From: UBA7236 sp964638865
Lineage (GTDB): Bacteria > Bacteroidota > Bacteroidia > Chitinophagales > BACL12
Length of the DNA: 11,411 nt
Assembly (NCBI GenBank): GCA_964638865.1
Contig: CAZXBG010000129.1
Location: forward strand, 1 to 11,411
Direction: 5' to 3'
Shown here: in pieces, positions 1 to 8,316 of the stretch
Position numbering within the stretch: position 1 is the first letter of the stretch
How the letters are laid out: every line of letters starts with the position of its first letter
Notes under the pieces: generated by a model
Databases searched by the model: none
Told to the model about the DNA's origin: nothing
What the model saw: the letters and a program-made list of their open reading frames with translations, nothing else
Made by a program: the position numbers and the translations under genes

Positions 1-41
1 GCTGTAATAAGTTGAATATTTGATTTTTAAATTCTAACCAT

Positions 42-818
42 ATGAGAAATTTAACGTTTAAATGCTTTTCTATAATATTATTTGCATTTGTAATGGCTGG
101 TTGCGGGCTATCTGCTGACAATAAAGCTGCTCAAGAAACAGTTTCAAAATTTTACGATGCACTAAAAGATGGAAATGCTCCACTTGCAGCATCGTTTTGT
201 GGCACGGATGAAAAAATGACTCTAGAGGCTTGGGAAGAAATACTTAATATTAATCTCAACAGTATGGGTAAAGTAACGAGCTATGAGAAAAGCAATGGTT
301 TCAGTGTTACCAAAGAAAACCGAACCTCGAGAGTTAAACTTTCTTATACCGTTAATTATGTGGATGGAAAAAGCTCCGATTCACTGGAATTGGTAAATAA
401 GGGGGAGGGGTTTAAGCTTTACGTTTATAGTCCGGTCCTCGTTCAAGCCACCTATCAGGATGAAATGAACCGTGCAGAAAAAAATGTGGAAACCTATTAC
501 AAAGCCCTTCAGCGTGGTGACTACCAGTCGGCCATTGCACTTGTCGGGTATTCAGGACTAGAAAAACATCCTACTGATGAGTGGTTGAATTTTTACCGTT
601 ATGCAGAAACTGCAGGAGGTAAAATTTCTGAATTCACAATCGACAAAACTTCTTCTAAATCATACTTGCACACCCCTCATAGTGAGGCAGGCATGGGAAA
701 TACCTACTCATTCCTCATTAAAACTAAACGCAACAACATCGAAATTTTCGAACACGTTGATTTATTTCAACCCAAATACGGCGAACCCCTGCTGATAGTT
801 GGCCATAATATCGAATAA
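42..818 (+). CDS. Lipoprotein with two tandem NTF2-like (DUF4878-type) domains
   Basis: Predicted membrane-anchored lipoprotein of 258 aa, function unknown. The N-terminus has a basic start, a hydrophobic stretch (about residues 9-19) and a lipobox MAGC with the lipidated cysteine at residue 21. The mature part looks like an internal duplication. VSKFYDALKDGNAPLAASFC (from residue 34) and VETYYKALQRGDYQSAIALV (from about 149) are alike and 115 residues apart, each followed by beta-rich sequence. The pattern of an aromatic helix, an acidic-Gly turn and then a mixed beta sheet is typical of NTF2-like/DUF4878 lipoproteins. Such domains often bind small ligands or act as envelope accessory proteins, but no catalytic residues can be assigned. 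The ATG has no Shine-Dalgarno sequence, as usual in Bacteroidota. AATATTTG at 15-22 is one base off a -7 promoter box. The gene appears monocistronic. Coding and lipoprotein status are secure; the domain family is inferred from pattern. Confidence 0.85.
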   Translation: MRNLTFKCFSIILFAFVMAGCGLSADNKAAQETVSKFYDALKDGNAPLAASFCGTDEKMTLEAWEEILNINLNSMGKVTSYEKSNGFSVTKENRTSRVKLSYTVNYVDGKSSDSLELVNKGEGFKLYVYSPVLVQATYQDEMNRAEKNVETYYKALQRGDYQSAIALVGYSGLEKHPTDEWLNFYRYAETAGGKISEFTIDKTSSKSYLHTPHSEAGMGNTYSFLIKTKRNNIEIFEHVDLFQPKYGEPLLIVGHNIE

Positions 819-866
819 GGTTGATGCGTATCAGAAGTCCGTTTCCAATTGTTAATTTTCCAGATA

Positions 867-894
867 GCTATCGGGAGTCTGTTCTCCCAGTAGC
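867..894 (+). terminator. Imperfect hairpin after the lipoprotein gene, possible terminator
   Basis: GCTA(867-870)/TAGC(891-894) plus GGGAG(873-877)/CTCCC(884-888) form a stem with a 6-nt loop, one T.G pair and one C.A mismatch. It lies about 50 nt after the lipoprotein stop and just ahead of the helicase promoter. No uninterrupted T tract follows, so it may be a processing or attenuation hairpin rather than a classic intrinsic terminator. Confidence 0.35.
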
Positions 895-914
895 CATTCT
901 CAATTAATTTTCCC

Positions 915-922
915 TATCTTTG
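915..922 (+). promoter_or_regulatory. Bacteroidota -7 promoter box for the helicase gene
   Basis: TATCTTTG matches the TAnnTTTG -7 consensus of the Bacteroidota primary sigma factor exactly. No clear TTG -33 element is visible at the expected distance. Transcription would start near 928, giving a leader of about 105 nt before the ATG at 1035. Confidence 0.6.
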
Positions 923-1034
923 CACCTTTATTAACATTCTACAGCAACTCTGCTATAATTCAAGGAACATAAACACAGTTACCTGTCCGAATTGTGACGG
1001 GGATCTGTTAGAGCAATTTATTTTTTAAATATTT

Positions 1035-2708
1035 ATGAAGACTTTTCAAGATCTTGGGCTATCGAAGCCTGTACTGGACGCTATTGAGGCGCTTGGTTTT
1101 ATTAATCCAACACCAATTCAGGAAGAAGTAATTCCTGCAATGTTGACAGAATCGCAGGATATTATCGCCCTTGCACATACCGGAACAGGTAAAACTGCTG
1201 CTTTCGGATTGCCATTAATCGAATTGATCGATACCACAACAAAAAAGCCTCAAGCACTTATTTTGGCGCCAACTCGTGAATTATGTGTTCAAATTGAGAA
1301 CGATCTCAAACTTTTTGCTAAAAATTCCAGAAGTTTTAATTCCGTAGCAGTTTATGGTGGAGCAAATATCCGCAACCAAATTGATAGCATCAGAAGAGGA
1401 GTTCAGGTTGTAGTTGCAACTCCGGGCCGGTTAATTGACCTTTTAGGTCGTAAAGCCGTTGACCTGACGCAGATTAAATACCTCGTATTAGATGAGGCCG
1501 ATGAAATGCTGAATATGGGATTTCAGGAGGATATAGATGAAATTTTATCCACCACCCCTAAAGAAAAGGTAACCTGGTTGTTTTCGGCAACCATGCCCTC
1601 TGAGATCAAACAGATTTCTAAAAAATATATGCATAAGCCGCTGGAGATATCTGCCGGTAAGATGGAACAGGGAAATGTGAATATTGAACATCAGTATTAT
1701 ATCGTTTCCCCTAAAAACAAGTATCCAGCTTTAAAACGAATACTCGACTACAACCCTGATATTTATGGTATCATCTTCTGCCGCACCAAAGCCGAAACAC
1801 AGGATGTAGCGGAGCGTTTGATCAAAGATGGTTATAACGCAGACAGTTTACATGGAGATCTGAGTCAGATGCAGCGCGACAAGGTAATGGCTGCATTCCG
1901 CGAACGCACTTTGCAAATGTTGATTGCAACAGATGTTGCTGCACGCGGAATTGATGTAACAGACCTTACCCATATTATCAACCTACATTTACCGGACGAT
2001 ATTGATTTTTATACACACAGAAGCGGACGTACCGGAAGAGCAGGAAAAAGTGGAATTTCTCTTGTGCTGATATCTGAAAAAGATATGTATCGCATTAAAC
2101 AACTGGAGCGCAAACTCACCAAACCATTCAAAAAAATGATGGTGCCAACCGGTATAGAAGTGTGTGAGAAACAATTACTTAGCCTAATTCACCGCGTACG
2201 GGAGGTGAAGGTAGATGAAAAGGAAATTTCTAAGTATTTACCCATGATCGAAAAGGAATTTGAAAACCTGAACAAAGAGGAAGTAATTAAACGTTTTGCT
2301 TCTTTAGAGTTTAACCGTTTCCTCAATTATTACCGTTTTGCAGAAGACCTCAACATGCGGGAACAACGCGGTGAAAATCGCGAGCGTTCCGTTAGAAAAG
2401 GCGATGCCGATCTGATGTTTATCAACCTCGGAAAAATGGATCACATGGTTGAAAAAGACCTTGTGGAGATGATCAAACAGGTTGGAGGACTCAAACCAAA
2501 CGAAATTGGAGATATTCGTTTAAAAGGTGCGTATTCATTTTTTGAAGTTCCGGCTAATATGTCGGAAAAAGTAGTAAAATCTTTTAATGGATTTATTTTC
2601 CGTGGAAGAAGAGTTCGCATCGAGATCCAAAACGAACGCCAGGAACGCAGCGATTTCCCCAAAAAGAAGTCAAGTGGCCGCGATCGTAGGCCAATGAAAA
2701 GAAGATGA
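1035..2708 (+). CDS. deaD: DEAD-box ATP-dependent RNA helicase, DeaD/CsdA type
   Basis: Cytoplasmic ATP-dependent RNA helicase of 557 aa, expected to unwind structured RNA during ribosome assembly, mRNA decay or cold adaptation. All core motifs are visible: Q motif (F22 to Q29), Walker A AHTGTGKT (47-54), PTREL, the GG and TPGRL motifs, DEAD (153-156), SAT (184-186), IIFCRTK, ATDVAARGID (298-307) and HRSGRTGR (328-335). A helical linker follows. Residues 459-536 then match a DbpA-type RNA-binding fold (RRM-like) of the kind found at the C-terminus of DeaD and DbpA, and the protein ends in a short basic tail (KKKSSGRDRRPMKRR). Length and domain order fit Bacteroidota DeaD. DbpA itself is less likely, but the two cannot be separated with certainty by eye. 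The gene has its own promoter box and a strong terminator, so it is probably monocistronic. The long leader could carry cold-responsive control, which is inference. Confidence 0.95.
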   Translation: MKTFQDLGLSKPVLDAIEALGFINPTPIQEEVIPAMLTESQDIIALAHTGTGKTAAFGLPLIELIDTTTKKPQALILAPTRELCVQIENDLKLFAKNSRSFNSVAVYGGANIRNQIDSIRRGVQVVVATPGRLIDLLGRKAVDLTQIKYLVLDEADEMLNMGFQEDIDEILSTTPKEKVTWLFSATMPSEIKQISKKYMHKPLEISAGKMEQGNVNIEHQYYIVSPKNKYPALKRILDYNPDIYGIIFCRTKAETQDVAERLIKDGYNADSLHGDLSQMQRDKVMAAFRERTLQMLIATDVAARGIDVTDLTHIINLHLPDDIDFYTHRSGRTGRAGKSGISLVLISEKDMYRIKQLERKLTKPFKKMMVPTGIEVCEKQLLSLIHRVREVKVDEKEISKYLPMIEKEFENLNKEEVIKRFASLEFNRFLNYYRFAEDLNMREQRGENRERSVRKGDADLMFINLGKMDHMVEKDLVEMIKQVGGLKPNEIGDIRLKGAYSFFEVPANMSEKVVKSFNGFIFRGRRVRIEIQNERQERSDFPKKKSSGRDRRPMKRR

Positions 2709-2783
2709 AGTAAATAATTGAGAATGGAGAAGGTCTGCTTGACAGTCGAAAATTGGACTTAATTTTCCTTCGAAAGAATATAT

Positions 2784-2821
2784 AGCTCATGGTTAGTTAA
2801 TAATCATGGGCTTTATTTTTT
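2784..2821 (+). terminator. Intrinsic terminator of the helicase gene
   Basis: AGCTCATG (2784-2791) pairs with CATGGGCT (2805-2812), an 8-bp stem with one T.G wobble and a 13-nt A/T-rich loop. A T-rich run (TTATTTTTT) follows. It lies 75 nt after the helicase stop. Confidence 0.75.
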
Positions 2822-2891
2822 ATAGGGAAAGAAAAATAGTAATTGGTGTCTTTTTCCACCGATAACATTTTTATCGTATAACTCCATTCCA

Positions 2892-2899
2892 TATATTCG
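2892..2899 (+). promoter_or_regulatory. Possible -7 promoter box for the glucan phosphorylase homologue
   Basis: TATATTCG differs from TAnnTTTG at one position and lies 25 nt before the ATG at 2925, downstream of the helicase terminator. No convincing -33 TTG was found. The position is right but the motif is imperfect. Confidence 0.4.
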
Positions 2900-2924
2900 C
2901 CCTTTCAAAGAAGAGCAATTTCAG

Positions 2925-4631
2925 ATGATTCATTATCAAACATGGCAGTTACCTTATGCAGTTAATCCTGCATTTAAACAGCGCACAGCGTATTTCTGTA
3001 TGGAATTCGGTATCCATCAGGCATTAAAAATTTATAGTGGAGGATTGGGATATTTAGCTGGAAGCCACATGCGCAGCGCATTTGAGCTCAAACAGAACCT
3101 AATCGGGATCGGAATTTTATGGAGACATGGTTATTACGATCAGGTGCGAGATGATCACGGTTTTATGGCTGTACAGTTCCAGAAAAAATTGTATACTTTT
3201 TTACAACAGACTGATATTCAATTTACTATGCAGATTGATGGAAAAGATGCACAGGTAAAGGTGTATTATCTTCCTCCCGATGTATTTGGTTCTGCTCCAA
3301 TGTTTCTGATGAGTACTGATTTCCCTGAAAATGAGGAAGATATCAGAAAATATACACATAAATTATACGATCACGATACAAATACTCGTGTTGCTCAGAA
3401 TATGATACTCGGCATTGGCGGCGCAAAAGTGGTGGAAATGCTCGGCGGTGCTGATATTTATCACATGAACGAAGGCCATGCACTTGCCATGACATTTTAT
3501 CTTTTTAACCAGTTGAAAGATGTAGATAAGGTGCGTGCCAAAGTAGTTTTCACCACACACACACCTGAAAAAGCAGGAAATGAGGAACACGATATTAACC
3601 TTTTAAACAAAATGGGATTTTTCAGCGGTATCCCACTAGAACTGATACGGAGCATTACAAAAACAGAGGGCGACATGCTAGGATATACTCCATCCTCCCT
3701 TTATATGGCTAAAATTGCTAATGGAGTGAGTCAGCTTCACGGCGTGGTGAGCAAAGAAATGTGGAAGGATTATGAAGGGACCTGCAATATTATTAGCATA
3801 ACAAATGCACAGCAAAAGAAATTTTGGGCGGATAAGGAATTAAATCAGGCATATGTTAACCGGGATGATGACAGTTTAACACTCATTAAAAAAGAACTCA
3901 AAACGGAATTATTTGAAGTGGTGGCTAATCAGACCGGTAAGATCTACGATCCGAATGTGTTCACCATTGTTTGGGCCAGAAGATTTGCCGAATACAAAAG
4001 AGCAAACCTTTTACTCCGCAATAAAGAACGGTTCCTGAATTTTATCAACAACCCAAAATATCCGGTGCAGATCATCTGGGCAGGTAAACCATATCCTTTT
4101 GACCATGGTGCAGTTAATACTTTTAATGATCTAATCTCTTTTTCGCAAGACAGAGAGAATTTATCCGTTCTGGTTGGTTATGAGATCGGATTGAGTTATT
4201 TGTTAAAACGCGGTGCAGATGTGTGGCTCAATACCCCTCGACGCCCTCGTGAAGCCTCCGGAACTAGCGGAATGACTGCAGCAATGAACGGAGCAGTAAA
4301 CGTAAGTGTTTTGGATGGTTGGATCCCGGAGTTCGCAAAACATGGAGAAAACAGCTTCATAATTCCTCCTGCAGATCATAATACCATGGAAACCATTGAT
4401 ATTGACAATTACGATTATGAAAATTTAATGGATGTGCTCGAAAACGAGGTTTTGCCTGCTTATTACGATGACCCTAAAAAATGGCTTGGCATTGTAAAAA
4501 ACAGCATCCACGATGTATATCCCTATTTCGACAGCGATCGCATGGCTGGCGAGTATTATCAAAAGATGTATCAGTTTGCTTATAATCCTATCGATAGATT
4601 GTTGGATTCTGTACTAGAGAATAAGGATTGA
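2925..4631 (+). CDS. GT35-like alpha-glucan phosphorylase homologue lacking the PLP lysine
   Basis: A 568-aa cytoplasmic GT-B enzyme of the bacterial/archaeal alpha-glucan phosphorylase type (GT35, TIGR02094-like). That family normally releases glucose-1-phosphate from glycogen or maltodextrin. Visible family motifs are YFCMEFG with IYSGGLGYLAG (23-46), HMNEGHA (180-186), TTHTP (210-214), ARRFAEYKR (351-359) and ADVWLNTPRRPREASGTSGM (ending at M450). R353 and K358 correspond to the phosphate-contacting Arg/Lys pair of muscle phosphorylase (R569/K574). The residue after SGM is T451 (ACT), where the family has the lysine that forms the Schiff base with pyridoxal phosphate. The LAGDH motif is also LAGSH (S47). 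The DUF3417 domain that often precedes this fold is absent, so this is the short form. The frame is intact and the conservation looks like a maintained protein, not a decayed one. It may be a lineage variant that uses another donor or another activity, so the phosphorylase label is provisional. Confidence 0.85.
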   Translation: MIHYQTWQLPYAVNPAFKQRTAYFCMEFGIHQALKIYSGGLGYLAGSHMRSAFELKQNLIGIGILWRHGYYDQVRDDHGFMAVQFQKKLYTFLQQTDIQFTMQIDGKDAQVKVYYLPPDVFGSAPMFLMSTDFPENEEDIRKYTHKLYDHDTNTRVAQNMILGIGGAKVVEMLGGADIYHMNEGHALAMTFYLFNQLKDVDKVRAKVVFTTHTPEKAGNEEHDINLLNKMGFFSGIPLELIRSITKTEGDMLGYTPSSLYMAKIANGVSQLHGVVSKEMWKDYEGTCNIISITNAQQKKFWADKELNQAYVNRDDDSLTLIKKELKTELFEVVANQTGKIYDPNVFTIVWARRFAEYKRANLLLRNKERFLNFINNPKYPVQIIWAGKPYPFDHGAVNTFNDLISFSQDRENLSVLVGYEIGLSYLLKRGADVWLNTPRRPREASGTSGMTAAMNGAVNVSVLDGWIPEFAKHGENSFIIPPADHNTMETIDIDNYDYENLMDVLENEVLPAYYDDPKKWLGIVKNSIHDVYPYFDSDRMAGEYYQKMYQFAYNPIDRLLDSVLENKD

Positions 4632-4887
4632 GGTGTTGGTGGTGTAGTCGTGTGCAGACTCTGAACTAATCGGAAGTGGCAGTCGCAGTAGTAAGTTTGT
4701 CAACCCAGAAATTCAACGGTTCGAAGCTTTGCGAAGTGGCGGTATTCGAAGCGAAAGGCTTCATCGGAACTAAAATTATCATTTGAAAATATAAGTTTCA
4801 GGTTTACGATTCACGCCGCCATTTTGCAAAGGTTTTGTTATAGGATGTGCGGCATGATGTGATTATGTTTTCGGGTTAAAATAAACA
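4632..4887. other. Repeat-rich spacer between convergent genes
   Basis: This 256-bp spacer separates the convergent phosphorylase homologue and the 299-aa secreted-protein gene and carries no credible ORF. Besides the 28-nt repeat it has TTCGAAGC twice (4720-4727, 4745-4752), a near repeat of GAAGTGGC (4673-4680, 4733-4740), a small hairpin GAAGC/GCTTC (4748-4752, 4758-4762) and two heptamer-like units ending in ACG (4802-4815, the second ATTCACG). No clear intrinsic terminator for either gene was found. Confidence 0.55.
4683..4710 (+). repeat. Dispersed 28-nt repeat, copy 1
   Basis: Matches copy 2 at 8468-8495 in 25 of 28 positions, in the same orientation. The shared core is AGTTTGTCAACCCA. 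The two copies bracket the minus-strand T9SS operon. Confidence 0.7.
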
Positions 4888-5787
4888 TCAATTTATAATT
4901 ATTTTTTTTGATACAACTTTCTTTTGTTCCGCAAATATTTCAATAAAATACAAACCTTCCGGCTCTTTAATTAATGAAATAATATTCCATTTGTCCTTTA
5001 ATATATCTGTATAAATTAAAGCTCCGGATAAATTTATAATTCGAATGGAATAATTTCCTGGGTTTTCATCTAATTGAACGTAAACATCACTATTAAAAGC
5101 ATATATATTAGCATTGAGGAGAATAAAACTCTCGAGGTTAACGTTGGTGGTATCACCTATTGTGTCACCGGCTAAAATTCCGGTATTGCATTTAATTTCA
5201 TAAGCGTAATCTTTAATCACAAGTGTTCTTCCATTTTCCTTAATATCACAACGGATCCAACCATAATGCAGACAATCGGATGTATCAATAAACCGAACGC
5301 CCAAATAATGATCTAATACTTCTGGATACCAAATGCCACCTTTTGGAAAGTAGTCACCGTCTGTTTGAATATATCGGTATGCCATTGTTTGATAGCCATT
5401 GTTATGGAAAATTAGATTCCCGTCTGTTATTACGCTTTCATTTAAAGCGAATGGGAAGTAAACGGTAAAACCTCCATAAGATGGACTAATTATGTGTGTT
5501 AACGCCGCTATTTCATTGTTTGGGGATTGAGGTCCTGCGTAAATTGCTTCAAAATGAGAGGTATAGTTAGAATAATAAGTTGAAAAATCAAAAGACCGAT
5601 TCAAAAATGCAAAATCCATTGAAGCATCATTATCCATATTAACTGCCGCACTTTCCCAATTGTTGTCCAAAACAATATCAGGGTCAATATCGGTATAAAC
5701 AGCCTGTCCCATGGCATATTGATGTAATGTCAGGAAACAAGCTGATATAGCCGAGTATTGCATTAAATTAAATTTTTCTGATTTCAT
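4888..5787 (-). CDS. Secreted protein of unknown function with T9SS C-terminal sorting domain
   Basis: A 299-aa exported protein with no recognised enzymatic domain. Residues 1-28 form a signal peptide with likely cleavage near AMGQA. The middle part (about 30-215) is rich in aromatic residues and beta strands. It includes an NMDNDASMDF segment, reminiscent of the calcium-binding-like DxNxDxxxDF stretches of Bacteroidota surface proteins, and a YGWIRCDIKENGRTLVIKDY stretch. The last 80 residues (about 220-299) fit a type A T9SS sorting domain: a Val-rich strand, IRIINLSGALIY, a GLYFIEI strand and a terminal KKIIIN. That predicts export through T9SS and release or attachment at the cell surface. 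The ATG follows the stop of the upstream hydrolase gene with no spacer (TAAATG on the minus strand), so the two are cotranscribed and probably translationally coupled. A role alongside the hydrolase, for example in substrate binding, is inference from context only. Confidence 0.85.
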   Translation of the reverse strand: MKSEKFNLMQYSAISACFLTLHQYAMGQAVYTDIDPDIVLDNNWESAAVNMDNDASMDFAFLNRSFDFSTYYSNYTSHFEAIYAGPQSPNNEIAALTHIISPSYGGFTVYFPFALNESVITDGNLIFHNNGYQTMAYRYIQTDGDYFPKGGIWYPEVLDHYLGVRFIDTSDCLHYGWIRCDIKENGRTLVIKDYAYEIKCNTGILAGDTIGDTTNVNLESFILLNANIYAFNSDVYVQLDENPGNYSIRIINLSGALIYTDILKDKWNIISLIKEPEGLYFIEIFAEQKKVVSKKIIIN

Positions 5788-8316
5788 TTACTGTTTTACA
5801 AATTGTTTAACAATGGTATTTCCATCATCAAATTTAATCAAAATTTGGTATACCCCCGATGGGAAAACAGAAATATCTATCATTCCATTGTTACCCATTT
5901 GTGTATTAAAATACAATTCACCCAATGTATTGGTCACTTCTACTATTATTGACCCAGCAATTGTACAATCAGTTTGTAAACATTTGGCTTGAAGGTTAAT
6001 AAAGTTATTTGCCGGATTCGGATAAATATTAACATCGTACATTGAAGAACCGGCTAAGCGGCCCGGTGGATAATATGCACTAATGGGAATCTTTATATAT
6101 CCGAAGGAATATGCAGGTACTATAAAACATTTAAAAGGGTCGCCACTCCCAGGGCAATTCGGAATATTTAAAATGGTATCCACCTGTATTAATTCAATTG
6201 GGAAGTCATTATTATATGGGTTTTTATAACATTCATTTAATTTATAGAGCGTGTTCTTCCCTTGGCCGGAGGTAGAATAAGGTTTTGACGCGTTTACACA
6301 ATAAATGGTGGCGGTATCGGTGATAGTTAAAATACCACCGGGAAATAAACCTGTGGTACCAGCCGTATTCAATTCATATTGTTGCGTTGTATCTCTTAGA
6401 TTTGAAAAGAAGAGATATACATTTTCCTTTTCCGGGTCAATAAAGATGGTGGGTTGCACATTTACACTTGCCACATATATGCCAAAATTGCTTTGCAACA
6501 ATTTTAAATTATTTTTTGTGATCTCACTTTCCAGTTGAAATACAAAATGGGTTACGCGTTTCATTAAATAATTTCGTCCATCCGGATTACTATCAACATT
6601 ATAGGTATATGGAATAGTATCCTTTCCAAGAAATGCAAGTTCGTGTTGACGTGCAGGTGAAATGGTTGCATTTGTTCCACCACCACCGTAATTATGAAAT
6701 GTGGAATAGGTGTGAAAACCGGATCTGTAATTAGGATTATTATTCAATTTAATATCTTTTAAGAACCATTCAAAGATGATAAATCCGTGCATAAAACCGT
6801 GAGAAAAGACTCCAACACGATTTAGTTCATCTGTTAAATAGTTCCCTTGGTCTTTAAAATTCCATTCTGTAACAATTAAATCTTTTTTAGACAAAGAATC
6901 AAGATCAAAATTCAATACGGAATTATGTACATCATAAGATTCAAGATATCTTGTTCTGATAAATGTTCTGAAATTAATACCGATGTCATCAAATGTTTCT
7001 TCAAGCCTTGCATCATAATTATCAAAAAGCCAAAGATCATTATTTGGATTCATGTCGTCGTTCAAACATGCATAACTGGAATCAAGTAGAATTAAAGGAA
7101 TCGTATCCCAATTGTGTCCGTCATAATATGGATGCAGAATTACCGCATTAAAGGCGTAACGAGATTTATTCACTAAGCCGGTTATTGGTTCTTTAATACT
7201 GTATTTCAGGCGCAAATGATTATTCCAGTCTTCATCAGCTCGGGTGCCAATTCCGGCGGGGCCGGTATCACGCAATGCATAAATAGATTCATGAAGGTTT
7301 TCTGCAGGAATTGCAACTTTACAGGTAAAGGTGGGATCATTTTTAAATGCTCCGATAAAATCATGGTCATTCCAAACAGAATCGCCAACTACATAAATGT
7401 CCAATGAATCATTATTTACGCCATTAATGAATTCCCAGTAGTCTTCAAACGTATACCATCCCATCATTAATCTAGAATAATCAAAATAGGGTTCATTTCC
7501 CATTTCCACATATGCAACGGTAAGGTCATGGATGGGGTTGTCCCTTAAATATTGAATTATTTCCTTTGTCTCCGTTGCAGTATTACTGAAAATATTTAAA
7601 CAATAAATTACTTTAACATTATGGCCGCTATTTTCGGTTTCAATTTTTTTAACTAAGTTGATAAAATCGTCAATATACCTATGCGCAGAGTCTAATAAAT
7701 TTTGTTCTACCCAACTTTCATAAAAGTTTTTATAATCGGCAACATAACCCGGGTCTATCCAAGAAATTAGTGAGTCCTCTTTATCAGCGTCATCAATAAT
7801 ATCAGCTAAAGTTGGGTTATCAACAATACTATCTGTTACATCATAAAACCTTGCAATTTTCTCAATATCATATCCATATCCCGGTCCTTGCATCACATCC
7901 ATAAATCTGCAATCTGCACCTCCTGGAAATCGCAAAGTCTCCGGTTTTAAATCGCTTAACCATTGCCATTGGTCCAAACTTGAAGAATCGTTTGGCATTA
8001 TTTTTCTGCCAAAAATACCGGCAGTGTTAAATCCATAAAGCCCTTTATTTACTGTTTTCATTGTAGAACCCATGCTTATATTTATTACAGAATCATTAAG
8101 ACCAAGTCGAAAACCCTCCGTATTTGCTGTGTCAGCTATTTCGTTTCCATAATACCAGACTGTATCCAATCCATCGGTATTCATATCTACAATTATTCCG
8201 GTTGTATCAAATTCTTCGTCGGGATAATATTGTGCGTTTACTTTTGCAAAAGTTGTCAATGTTAGTAGTATAAAAAAGACTATTCGTCTGCATGAAGTTG
8301 TTATTAAAGTTTTCAT
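5788..8316 (-). CDS. Secreted clan GH-A-like glycoside hydrolase with T9SS sorting domain
   Basis: An 842-aa exported protein, likely a retaining glycoside hydrolase with a TIM-barrel core. Order: signal peptide (1-28, cleaved near KVNA/QYY); LRFPGG (128-133), a motif found in GH51/GH79-type barrels; MGNEP with E275 as candidate acid/base; HPYYDG (395-400), suiting strand beta-6; and VTEWN with E484 as candidate nucleophile at beta-7. A beta-sandwich-like region follows (about 600-750), then a T9SS type A sorting domain starting at NIYPNPANNFINL (763) and ending in IVKQFVKQ. The two glutamates are 209 residues apart, more than in typical GH51 or GH79 enzymes. Much of the excess is an insertion (about 300-480), so no CAZy family is assigned. 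Substrate is unknown; plant or microbial hemicellulose or glycan is a guess. The ATG at 8316 was chosen because it begins a normal signal peptide; an upstream in-frame ATG at 8436 would bury that signal. First gene of the operon with the 299-aa protein. Confidence 0.85.
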   Translation of the reverse strand: MKTLITTSCRRIVFFILLTLTTFAKVNAQYYPDEEFDTTGIIVDMNTDGLDTVWYYGNEIADTANTEGFRLGLNDSVINISMGSTMKTVNKGLYGFNTAGIFGRKIMPNDSSSLDQWQWLSDLKPETLRFPGGADCRFMDVMQGPGYGYDIEKIARFYDVTDSIVDNPTLADIIDDADKEDSLISWIDPGYVADYKNFYESWVEQNLLDSAHRYIDDFINLVKKIETENSGHNVKVIYCLNIFSNTATETKEIIQYLRDNPIHDLTVAYVEMGNEPYFDYSRLMMGWYTFEDYWEFINGVNNDSLDIYVVGDSVWNDHDFIGAFKNDPTFTCKVAIPAENLHESIYALRDTGPAGIGTRADEDWNNHLRLKYSIKEPITGLVNKSRYAFNAVILHPYYDGHNWDTIPLILLDSSYACLNDDMNPNNDLWLFDNYDARLEETFDDIGINFRTFIRTRYLESYDVHNSVLNFDLDSLSKKDLIVTEWNFKDQGNYLTDELNRVGVFSHGFMHGFIIFEWFLKDIKLNNNPNYRSGFHTYSTFHNYGGGGTNATISPARQHELAFLGKDTIPYTYNVDSNPDGRNYLMKRVTHFVFQLESEITKNNLKLLQSNFGIYVASVNVQPTIFIDPEKENVYLFFSNLRDTTQQYELNTAGTTGLFPGGILTITDTATIYCVNASKPYSTSGQGKNTLYKLNECYKNPYNNDFPIELIQVDTILNIPNCPGSGDPFKCFIVPAYSFGYIKIPISAYYPPGRLAGSSMYDVNIYPNPANNFINLQAKCLQTDCTIAGSIIVEVTNTLGELYFNTQMGNNGMIDISVFPSGVYQILIKFDDGNTIVKQFVKQ

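Noticed and set aside
6305..6538. Plus-strand open frame inside the hydrolase gene
   Set aside because: It is an antisense shadow of a well-supported gene, with no motif of its own. The same holds for frames at 7206-7388, 7216-7407, 1989-2174, 2441-2662 and 3363-3590.
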